Shown piece by piece: positions 1 to 5,515 of a DNA stretch of 5,515 nt (positions are counted from its first letter, which is position 1; each line of letters begins with the position of its first letter). Source of the stretch: Victivallales bacterium (lineage in GTDB: Bacteria > Verrucomicrobiota > Lentisphaeria > Oligosphaerales > Oligosphaeraceae); the NCBI GenBank assembly GCA_017538465.1, contig JAFYIW010000278.1:1-5515 (forward strand), written 5' to 3'. Made by a program: the position numbers and the translations under genes. The notes beneath the pieces are model-generated. The model had not been told where the DNA came from. It saw nothing but the letters and a program-made list of their open reading frames with translations, and did not search any database.

Positions 1-1725
1 CAACGGGCCATCCGAGAATGGCTGGCAGAATGTCACATAGGGGGCTATGCGGCCTGCTGTGGACTGCCTCAGACCGACGTCAACACGGTCATCAGCGACT
101 TTCCGCCAGTGCACAACCACGAGCAGCTCACTCGCATGGTGGAATACCAGACTCGTCAACTGGACGGTCTGTCAGGCGAGCAGTTCCTGCATGCCTTCCA
201 GCCATTGATTCCTCTGCCTGGCCAGACCAATCCGCTGCTCATCGCCATGAGCCGTGAGACTCTTTTGGAAGAGCGTCTTCAGCATTTCCAGGCGATGGGA
301 CTGCATCTGGAACAGATGACCAGTTCCGGACTGGCCCTGTTGAATGCCTTTGAGATACTGCAGCCCGCAGCAGCCGAGCAACCCTGTCTCCAACTGGTCG
401 CCGACTTCGGCGCGGAGCATTCGGTGCTTGCCATTTACTGCCAAGGCCGCGTGCAGCAGGTCGCCACTATCGCCCTGGGATTCGAGCCCACTGCGGAAAA
501 CCCGCCCGCCACGCTTGGTCACGCCTTCGCGCATGAAGTCCAAGTCGTGCTCCAAGGTTGGAAAGCAACGCAGGCAGACGAGAGAAACCTTCAGCTTCCC
601 GACCAACTCTGGCTCAGCGGCGCGGGAGCCCTGAACCCGGAAGTCGCTGAACTTCTGGCGGCTGACCTCCAGGTGCCAGTGCATTTGCTGGGCATCCCCG
701 CCCGCAAATGCGCGGCCGGCCTGCCCACAGGCGGCGCCATTGGCGGAGTCTGCCCTGCCCTGACCATCGCGTTTGGACTGGCTATCCAAGGCACTGGAAA
801 CGCTCCTTACGACCTCTCGCTGATTCCGGAACGGCTGGCCTGGCAACAACGAAAACTGGCGGCCTGCCCGTTTCTGTTCCTCAGCGTGGCCGTTCTTATC
901 GTCGCCATCTGTGTCGGCCTCCGCCTCTTCACCTCCTATCTTCGCCCCGCCACCGAACAGCTTCAAGTGCACGAGGCCGAACTTGATGAGGCATTTCGCA
1001 TTGGCGCGCAATTGGAAAAGGCCTATCAGCAACTGGACCATTTCCAGAAAAAGCTTCTTCCCATTGCCGAAATCGGCTTCCGAACCCAGCGTTTCATGGA
1101 GACCCTCGAGGTCTGGGTTCAGGCGCTAGAACGTAGCGACGCCCGTGAAACCTGGTGCTTCTACTTGGCTGATGAATTCTCCTTCAGCCAGGCCAACACC
1201 ATGTCACTGCCCAAAAACACCCGCAGGGGAAGCCGTGACGAGGAAACCACCGAACATGCCGGACGCATCCGTTCCTCACGTACACCGGACACCGCCCCGA
1301 CCACCCGGCCTGCCGACACGCCAGCCGAGGAAGGTGCCGAGAACGTGGTCCGCATAGCTCCACAGACGGAGCCGGACCCCGCCGTAGCCGACTCCCCCGA
1401 GCAGACCATTGTCTATCCTCCCGTCACACTGGTCACGCAACTGCCCAGCCTGACTTGCATGTATATCGGCGGCTACGTCTCCGTCCCATCGCGCGGAGAC
1501 AAATACGAGATGGTCAAGACGATGCAGAAACGCCTGAACGACTCGCACACCTTTGTCAATGTGGATGACTGCGCGAATAAACTGAGTCCCGCCTTCGTCG
1601 AGACCTACCGACAACCCTGGGAGGAATTCCTTGCGGAACACCACGACGCGCTGAAGCAGGAATACCTTGACTTCTTCCTGAAACTGCCCTTCCGAGAAAC
1701 GCCGGTGAAACGCCCCCCGAACTGA
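1..1725 (+). CDS. PilM-PilN fusion (GspL-like) platform protein, 5'-truncated
   Basis: The frame is open to the left edge, so this is the last 574 codons of a longer gene and the GTG at 109 is internal. Counting from the edge, residues about 1-265 look like the actin-like PilM/FtsA fold: a phosphate-binding-type strand turn (D135-F-G-A-E-H-S), an adenosine-type motif (S206-G-A-G) and a closing segment at 252-264 (ending in FGLAIQG) like the PilM C-terminal helix. A PilN-style YDLSLIPE (270-277) leads into one membrane helix (about 290-311), a coiled coil (about 318-350) and a periplasmic part. The end (about 476-540, with IGGY near 490) resembles the PilN ferredoxin-like domain. A Thr/Pro/Glu/Arg-rich linker (about 398-475) interrupts the periplasmic part. 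By family knowledge, such proteins recruit the assembly ATPase and link it to PilO/GspM. PilM and PilN are usually separate; their fusion equals GspL topology. The next gene starts 4 bp downstream. Role sure at family level; T4P versus T2SS undecided. Confidence 0.8.
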   Translation, partial: QRAIREWLAECHIGGYAACCGLPQTDVNTVISDFPPVHNHEQLTRMVEYQTRQLDGLSGEQFLHAFQPLIPLPGQTNPLLIAMSRETLLEERLQHFQAMGLHLEQMTSSGLALLNAFEILQPAAAEQPCLQLVADFGAEHSVLAIYCQGRVQQVATIALGFEPTAENPPATLGHAFAHEVQVVLQGWKATQADERNLQLPDQLWLSGAGALNPEVAELLAADLQVPVHLLGIPARKCAAGLPTGGAIGGVCPALTIAFGLAIQGTGNAPYDLSLIPERLAWQQRKLAACPFLFLSVAVLIVAICVGLRLFTSYLRPATEQLQVHEAELDEAFRIGAQLEKAYQQLDHFQKKLLPIAEIGFRTQRFMETLEVWVQALERSDARETWCFYLADEFSFSQANTMSLPKNTRRGSRDEETTEHAGRIRSSRTPDTAPTTRPADTPAEEGAENVVRIAPQTEPDPAVADSPEQTIVYPPVTLVTQLPSLTCMYIGGYVSVPSRGDKYEMVKTMQKRLNDSHTFVNVDDCANKLSPAFVETYRQPWEEFLAEHHDALKQEYLDFFLKLPFRETPVKRPPN

Positions 1726-1729
1726 CACG

Positions 1730-2611
1730 ATGTTCACCCCGACTTTCCAAGACTGGCCACACCCCAACCGGCTGCTGCTTTACGCACTGCTGACGACATT
1801 TGTCCTGGCACTGCTGGTTCTCTATCTCTACGTCATGCCAAAATGGCGCCAGTATCAGAACTATCAGCAGACCATCGCGGAAAAGGAGGCGCAGTTGGCC
1901 GCCACGCCATGGCCCCAGGAAATGAAGCTGCTGAAGCTCCAGTACGAGAATGTCCGCGAGAGACTGGACGGCATACCTGGAACGGATCAAATCGGTCTCG
2001 CCACGCTCACCGAAGGAATCCTTCGCCAAGCCACCAGCACCTTTGAGGAACGCATCCTGGCCCAGTTCGACTCTCCCCAGCATTTCATCACCTCGGTCTC
2101 CCGCATTGACTATCAGGGGGCGTATGACCGCTTCGCACAGGAACTGGCCGAACAGGAACTCACATTGGACGCCGCTTATTTCGGTCTCAATGAAGACGGG
2201 CAGGAGCCCGTCTGGCAGATGATCCTCAAGCTGTGGACCGCCCAGCAAATCTGCCAGATGGCGCAGAAGAACCATCTTTCCATTGTAGGGGAAGACGGAA
2301 TTGCCGCCCTCACCGCGCTGCCGCCGATCTCCTACGCCCTTGACGAGGCGGAGTCCATGCCCCCCTATCTGCTGGAATTCCCGGCACGGGTCAAGCTCAT
2401 GGGAAGACTTGACGATTTTCTGTGCTTTGCCCAGGCTCTTTCCGACTCCGTCTGCTTTCTCCCGATAAGACAACTCGAGGTACACACCCTGCCGCCTCAA
2501 CCGCCGATTCCAGGCCAGGTCAATCGTGTGGACACGGCAGTCTTCACCATCGTGTGCTCCTCCTTCCTGCAACCCCGTAGTTTTGAATCCGCTTCCGTTC
2601 GCAATGACTAG
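1730..2611 (+). CDS. PilO/GspM-like bitopic assembly protein
   Basis: The 293-residue product has a short cytoplasmic N-terminus, one membrane helix (about 15-36) and then a charged, probably coiled-coil segment (about 38-81). The C-terminal region (about 207-275) has the pattern of a PilO ferredoxin-like domain: hydrophobic strand, 'GRLDDFLCFAQAL' helix, then 'LPIRQLEV' strand. The middle (about 118-190) is an alpha-rich stretch I cannot match to a named domain. PilO/GspM proteins dimerise with PilN/GspL in the periplasm and connect the motor side to the PilP/GspC-secretin side. The general layout resembles the PilO-like Amuc_1100 protein of Akkermansia, though I see no strong direct identity. 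The ATG at 1730 is the most upstream start in this frame. There is no Shine-Dalgarno sequence, and the 4-bp gap to the preceding stop suggests coupled translation. The membership call rests on architecture and neighbours more than on a diagnostic motif. Confidence 0.72.
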   Translation: MFTPTFQDWPHPNRLLLYALLTTFVLALLVLYLYVMPKWRQYQNYQQTIAEKEAQLAATPWPQEMKLLKLQYENVRERLDGIPGTDQIGLATLTEGILRQATSTFEERILAQFDSPQHFITSVSRIDYQGAYDRFAQELAEQELTLDAAYFGLNEDGQEPVWQMILKLWTAQQICQMAQKNHLSIVGEDGIAALTALPPISYALDEAESMPPYLLEFPARVKLMGRLDDFLCFAQALSDSVCFLPIRQLEVHTLPPQPPIPGQVNRVDTAVFTIVCSSFLQPRSFESASVRND

Positions 2612-3251
2612 GACTTCCTCCCATTTCAGCGCGCATTGGGAACGCTCCTTGTTCCTTCTGCTTCTGCTGGCACTGCTCGGCGGCCTGGCAGGGTGGCAGT
2701 TGTTGCTCCGTCCGCGGCAGGAATTCATTCCGCCCGACAAGATGATGCCGCCCGTGCCCTCATTGGTTCCCTGGGAGGATCAGAAGCTGACCTTCATGCA
2801 TCCAGTCCTCAACCCGAATATCCCCAGCCCCTTCCGGGCGTCTTTTGATTTGCCGGCGCCGCCGGAGCCCCCGGCCCCACCGCCCCCCCCGAAGCCGACG
2901 GTCGCCTCTCCTCCCCCGGAGGAAGAACTTCCTCCTGAGCCGCCGCCGCCGCACATCTACGAGATCACCTATATCCAGATCTACCGTAGTCTCCTCGGGA
3001 AAACCGTCGCCTATCTCAGACGCGTGGACACCCTCACGGGCGAAGAGGAGCTCGTCAACATCGCCGTCAACGAGGAAATCATCCCCGGCTTCCCGATTCT
3101 GGAAATCACGGAGGAGGCCATCCAGATTGTCGCGCCCGCCTCCGATGAAAACGGCACCGAAGGAAGCGAGAACATCGCCCAAAAAGTTCTTCGGGTGCCC
3201 TGGCGAGAGACCGTCCAGCTCACCCTTCCTCAAGAGTCCGTGGCTCAATAG
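2604..3251 (+). CDS. PilP/GspC-like membrane-anchored protein with proline-rich stalk
   Basis: The 215-residue product has a very hydrophobic leucine-rich anchor at 15-35 next to R14, a short periplasmic stretch and a proline-rich segment at 84-116 (20 of 33 residues are Pro). A compact C-terminal domain (about 117-208) follows, of beta character with Y-I-Q-I-Y, 'GEEELVNIAVNEEI' and 'GFPILEI'. That pattern fits the small beta domain shared by PilP and the GspC homology region, which by family knowledge binds the secretin N-terminal domain. Proteobacterial PilP is a lipoprotein; here no lipobox is seen and the anchor is a membrane helix, as in GspC, but the GspC PDZ domain is missing. The ATG at 2604 was chosen because it overlaps the upstream stop by 8 bp and puts the anchor at the N-terminus; an in-frame GTG at 2526 would add 26 residues unlike a signal anchor. 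A TonB-like architecture is an alternative, but the context argues against it. Confidence 0.68.
   Translation: MTRTSSHFSAHWERSLFLLLLLALLGGLAGWQLLLRPRQEFIPPDKMMPPVPSLVPWEDQKLTFMHPVLNPNIPSPFRASFDLPAPPEPPAPPPPPKPTVASPPPEEELPPEPPPPHIYEITYIQIYRSLLGKTVAYLRRVDTLTGEEELVNIAVNEEIIPGFPILEITEEAIQIVAPASDENGTEGSENIAQKVLRVPWRETVQLTLPQESVAQ
2883..2890 (+). repeat. C8 homopolymer tract inside the PilP/GspC-like gene
   Basis: Eight consecutive C residues encode part of the proline stalk (near residues 94-96). Mononucleotide tracts of this length can slip during replication. A one-base change here would remove the C-terminal domain while leaving the membrane anchor. The tract may simply reflect proline codons in GC-rich DNA; nothing in the window shows that it varies. 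Confidence 0.6.
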
Positions 3252-3259
3252 TGTCCTGA

Positions 3260-4990
3260 ATGTCCGATTTCCTTGATCATCTTCAAGAACAAGACGCGCT
3301 TCAACCCCCGCAGGTGAAAGCCGCGCGCAATCGCATCCAGCGTACTGGCCAGGCGCCAGAGCAGGCGTTGCTGGAATTGCAGATGCTGGAGGAGGAACGG
3401 CTTTACAAGGAGTTGGCGGCTTATCATGGCCTGACTTTGTGCGACCTGGGCAAGATGGAAATCTCTCCTCTGGCCACCGCCAAATTGCCGCCTCGTCTGG
3501 CCAACCGCTTCCACTGCGTGCCCATCAGCATTTCCAAGGGAACGCTGCTGTTGGCCTTCACCCGCGTCCCTTCGCAGAGCGTCCTGGACCAGCTTCATCT
3601 GCTGCTGGGCCTGCGTCTTCAGGTGGCGCTGTGCCGTCCGTCCCAATATGAGCAGTGGCATCGGCAGACTTACGGCATCTCGGCCGAGAATGTCTCGCAG
3701 GTGCGCCAGCAGCGCCAGCCCACCGAGCGGCTGGACGACGCGCCGAGCGTGGACATCACGGAAACCGACCACGGCGAAATATCCGTCACCTCCATCGTCA
3801 ACGAGATTCTGGATCAGGCGCTTGCCGCCGAAGCCACCGACATTCATCTGGAGCCTTACCGCGACCGCCTCCGCATTCGCTTCCGCATTGACGGCATGCT
3901 CCGGGAGGTTCCCACCCCGCCGGAGCTCGCCGACCTGGCCGATGCCATCATTTCGCGCATCAAGGTGATGGCCCAGCTCGACATCACGGAACGACGGCTT
4001 CCCCATGACGGACGAATTCGCCTGGTGCGGCATGGCCGGCCCTGCAATATCCGCGCCTCCATCCTCCCCACGCGCTTTGGCGAGGCGCTTTGTCTGCGGC
4101 TGCTGGACAACGCGAAGGTTTACCTTCAGACCTGCGAACTGGGCTTGACGGAAAGCCAGCTCACATTGCTTCACCGTCTGGCTGAGCGCCCGAACGGCTT
4201 GATTCTCGTCACTGGCCCCACCGGTTCTGGCAAGACCACCACGCTCTACAGCGTGCTGGCGCATCTGCGTGATCAGCGTCCCGAACTCAAAATCATCACC
4301 GTCGAGGATCCCATCGAGTATGAGATGCCTGGCCTCACCCAGATTCAGACCCATGCGGAAATCGGCCTGACCTTCGCGGTCGCGCTGCGCTCCATCCTGC
4401 GCCACGACCCGGACATCATCCTGATTGGAGAAATCCGTGACCGCGAGACGGCGGAAATCGCCATTCAGGCGGCTTTGACTGGCCATCTGGTCTTCTCCAC
4501 GCTCCATACCAATGACTCCGTCGGCGCGGTCAACCGCCTGCTCCATGTCGGTGTGGAACCCGATCTGGTCGCCGGCAGCCTGAGCTGCGTCATCGCGCAG
4601 CGACTCGTGCGGCGGCTATGCCCAAAATGCGCGGAACGGCTCCCCCTGGAGGCACTTTCCCCTGAAAACCGTCTGGAACTGGAGAGTGCCCTTCTGCAGC
4701 AAGGACGTTCCGTCAATGAACTGTCCATCTACGAGGCCCACCCTGGCGGTTGTTCGGATTGCGGGCACACCGGCTATCATGGCCGCGTCGCCATCTACGA
4801 ATTCTTCCAGATTACGGAGGCCATTGAAGACCTCATCACTAGCCGCGTCCCCATCTCGGAAATGCGGCAGGCCGCCCATGCCGAAGGGCTGAAATCTTTC
4901 CGGGAGGACGGCTGGCTCAAGGTCGCCAATGGAATCACCTCGCCCTCTGAAATCAACCGCGTGACATTACCCCCGAAAACAACCACGTAA
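3260..4990 (+). CDS. GspE/PilB-family type II secretion / type IV pilus assembly ATPase
   Basis: The complete 576-residue product is the cytoplasmic hexameric motor that hydrolyses ATP to drive pilus or pseudopilus subunit extraction. Residues about 1-140 form the MshEN/T2SSE N-terminal region, including the 'LYKELAAYHGLTLCDL' segment. The N2 domain carries D194-IHLEP and P248-HDGR. The ATPase core shows Walker A G319-PTGSGKT326, Asp box E349-DPIEY, Walker B ending in E391 (ILIGEIRD) and His box T407-GHLVFSTLHTND419. A zinc site is formed by CPKC (454-457) and CSDC (498-501), 40 residues apart, which is typical of extension ATPases (GspE, PilB) and argues against the retraction ATPase PilT. 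All key residues are present. The start is fixed: an in-frame TGA sits directly before the ATG. The gene lies 8 bp after the PilP/GspC-like gene, at the place where a secretin gene often stands in pilMNOPQ operons. Whether to call it PilB or GspE cannot be settled from sequence alone. Confidence 0.96.
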   Translation: MSDFLDHLQEQDALQPPQVKAARNRIQRTGQAPEQALLELQMLEEERLYKELAAYHGLTLCDLGKMEISPLATAKLPPRLANRFHCVPISISKGTLLLAFTRVPSQSVLDQLHLLLGLRLQVALCRPSQYEQWHRQTYGISAENVSQVRQQRQPTERLDDAPSVDITETDHGEISVTSIVNEILDQALAAEATDIHLEPYRDRLRIRFRIDGMLREVPTPPELADLADAIISRIKVMAQLDITERRLPHDGRIRLVRHGRPCNIRASILPTRFGEALCLRLLDNAKVYLQTCELGLTESQLTLLHRLAERPNGLILVTGPTGSGKTTTLYSVLAHLRDQRPELKIITVEDPIEYEMPGLTQIQTHAEIGLTFAVALRSILRHDPDIILIGEIRDRETAEIAIQAALTGHLVFSTLHTNDSVGAVNRLLHVGVEPDLVAGSLSCVIAQRLVRRLCPKCAERLPLEALSPENRLELESALLQQGRSVNELSIYEAHPGGCSDCGHTGYHGRVAIYEFFQITEAIEDLITSRVPISEMRQAAHAEGLKSFREDGWLKVANGITSPSEINRVTLPPKTTT

Positions 4991-5018
4991 TTTCTAATTT
5001 CTAACTCCTAATTCCTCT
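4991..5018 (+). repeat. Degenerate 7-bp tandem repeat, four units
   Basis: Directly after the ATPase stop codon come four 7-bp units: TTTCTAA, TTTCTAA, CTCCTAA and TTCCTCT. They share the register and pyrimidine-rich make-up of the larger array at 5051-5113, so they look like a diverged arm of the same array, separated from it by a GC-rich stem-loop and a 10-base spacer. Similar 7-bp intergenic repeats (STRR type) are known from cyanobacteria; relatedness here is not implied. Confidence 0.75.
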
Positions 5019-5019
5019 C

Positions 5020-5040
5020 GGCGCCGGAGGCACCGGTGCC
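5020..5040 (+). terminator. GC-rich stem-loop, possible end-of-operon structure
   Basis: GGCGCCGG (5020-5027) can pair with CCGGTGCC (5033-5040) over 8 bp with one G-U pair, leaving a 5-base loop. The right half also contains the perfect palindrome GGCACCGGTGCC (5029-5040), and the left edge holds CGGCGCCG (5019-5026), itself palindromic, so alternative folds exist. The hairpin lies 30 bp after the ATPase stop. No T tract follows (the next bases are AAACCTGCAA), so it is not a classic intrinsic terminator. It may instead protect the mRNA 3' end, act in attenuation before pyrH, or belong to a repeated intergenic element. Confidence 0.35.
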
Positions 5041-5050
5041 AAACCTGCAA

Positions 5051-5113
5051 TTCCTCATTCCTCATTCCTCATTCCTCGTTCCTCGTTCCTCGTTCCTAAT
5101 TCCTCATTCCTAA
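5051..5113 (+). repeat. Nine-unit 7-bp tandem repeat array abutting pyrH
   Basis: Nine uninterrupted 7-bp units fill 63 bp: TTCCTCA three times, TTCCTCG three times, then TTCCTAA, TTCCTCA and TTCCTAA. Variation is confined to the last two bases of the unit, and identical units come in runs of three, which suggests growth by local duplication or slippage. The strand is almost pure pyrimidine, with one or two purines closing each unit. The array stops one base before the pyrH start codon, so it forms that gene's entire proximal leader and replaces any Shine-Dalgarno sequence. It is not a CRISPR array, since there are no spacers. Confidence 0.95.
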
Positions 5114-5114
5114 T

Positions 5115-5515
5115 ATGGCCCCTTTCTTCAAGCGAATCTTGTTGAAAATCTCTGGCGAAGCCATGGGTGGACCCAATGGGGGGATTGCCCCCGCCGCCGT
5201 TGCCGACGCCAGTCAAATCATACGTGAAGCCACTTCCGCCGGCGCACAGATCGCGGTCATCATCGGTGCCGGAAATCTCTTCCGTGGTCTAGCCGGCAGC
5301 CGCAAGGGCATGGACCGTTGCGGAGCCGACTACATCGGAATGCTTGGCACCTGCATGAACGCGCTGGCCATGCGGGACACTCTGGAGGCCTCGGGCATCC
5401 CCGCCGTCATCCAGTCCGCACTCCCGATTACCGGCGTGCTGGAGCCATTTGACTACCGTTTGGCCAATGAGGCGTTGAATCACGGAAAAGTTTTGCTCTT
5501 TGCCGCAGGTACTGG
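5115..5515 (+). CDS. pyrH: UMP kinase (uridylate kinase) PyrH, N-terminal part
   Basis: The first 133 codons of pyrH run off the right edge. The enzyme phosphorylates UMP to UDP with ATP in the cytosol, an essential step of pyrimidine nucleotide synthesis, and bacterial UMP kinases are hexamers of the amino acid kinase fold. Visible signatures are the ATP-site segment 'KRILLKISGEAM' (K11, S13, G14), the nucleotide loop I50-GAGNLFRG58, and the UMP-site aspartate in 'DRCGADYIGMLGT' (D72), followed by MNALAMRD and the strand leading to 'AAGTG' at the edge. The glycine usually in the middle of the IGGGN loop is Ala52 here. The start at 5115 is firm: an in-frame TAA at 5097-5099 bars any earlier start, and later ATGs would remove the ATP site. 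There is no Shine-Dalgarno sequence, because the leader is a tandem repeat. pyrH commonly sits with rpsB, tsf and frr; here its upstream neighbour is the assembly ATPase gene. Confidence 0.97.
   Translation, partial: MAPFFKRILLKISGEAMGGPNGGIAPAAVADASQIIREATSAGAQIAVIIGAGNLFRGLAGSRKGMDRCGADYIGMLGTCMNALAMRDTLEASGIPAVIQSALPITGVLEPFDYRLANEALNHGKVLLFAAGT

Noticed and set aside
109..111. GTG as start of the PilM-PilN gene
   Set aside because: The same frame is open to the left edge and the residues before it continue a PilM-like sequence, so the gene begins outside the window.
172..1041. 289-codon open frame on the minus strand
   Set aside because: It is antisense to the PilM-like domain, and the plus-strand product carries the actin-like motifs.
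2526..2603. Extended start for the PilP/GspC-like gene at GTG 2526
   Set aside because: It would overlap the PilO-like gene by 86 bp and add 26 residues unlike a signal anchor; the ATG at 2604 gives the expected N-terminal membrane helix.
1556..2740. 394-codon open frame on the minus strand
   Set aside because: It spans three plus-strand genes in conserved operon order and its translation has no membrane segment or motif pattern; treated as a shadow.
2604..3251. TonB identity for the proline-rich protein
   Set aside because: Anchor plus proline stalk resembles TonB, but no ExbB/ExbD genes are adjacent, the C-terminal sequence lacks the TonB pattern, and the operon context is PilO-ATPase.
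3245..4546. 433-codon open frame on the minus strand
   Set aside because: It is antisense to the ATPase gene, whose product has every expected motif; long antisense frames are common in GC-rich DNA, and the translation shows no recognisable domain.
5051..5113. CRISPR or telomere-like array
   Set aside because: Units are 7 bp with no spacers, so it is not CRISPR; the reverse strand has some TTAGGAA units but the array is short, mixed and internal, so the telomere likeness is superficial.
5111..5116. TAATAT as a -10 promoter element for pyrH
   Set aside because: It overlaps the start codon, so transcription would begin inside the coding region past the essential ATP-site residues' start, and no paired -35 box is evident in the repeats.

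Overview
The window is a tightly packed, all-plus-strand stretch of GC-rich bacterial DNA. It holds the end of an operon for the inner-membrane platform of a type IV pilus (T4P) or type II secretion (T2SS) machine. A short repeat-filled gap follows, and then the start of pyrH (UMP kinase). Gene content, the PilO-like protein of the general kind encoded at the Akkermansia Amuc_1098-1102 locus, the absence of Shine-Dalgarno sequences at all four visible starts, and the intergenic short tandem repeats suggest the PVC group (Verrucomicrobiota, Lentisphaerota or Kiritimatiellota). This assignment is an inference from protein style only, not from any marker gene search.

Layout: (1) 1-1725, the 3' part of a gene encoding an actin-like PilM domain fused through one membrane helix to a PilN-like periplasmic domain, the same architecture as GspL; (2) 1730-2611, a PilO/GspM-like bitopic protein; (3) 2604-3251, a small bitopic protein with a strongly proline-rich stalk and a PilP/GspC-like C-terminal domain; (4) 3260-4990, a complete GspE/PilB assembly ATPase with MshEN-type N-terminus, Walker A, Asp box, Walker B, His box and a tetracysteine zinc site; (5) 4991-5114, a gap made almost wholly of 7-bp tandem repeats interrupted by a GC-rich palindromic stem-loop; (6) 5115 to the right edge, the N-terminal 133 codons of pyrH, which begins one base after the last repeat unit.

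The four platform genes are separated by 4 bp, overlap by 8 bp and are separated by 8 bp, so they are almost certainly co-transcribed and translationally coupled. Functionally, the ATPase would sit on the cytoplasmic face and dock on the actin-like domain. The three membrane-anchored proteins would carry the signal across the inner membrane to a secretin and pseudopilus or pilus, none of which is encoded in this window. The gene order (M/N-O-P) is that of T4P, but the PilM-PilN fusion and the transmembrane (not lipoprotein) PilP-like protein match GspL-GspM-GspC of T2SS, so the system reads as a T4P/T2SS mosaic. No RNA gene, CRISPR array, insertion sequence or phage gene is visible.
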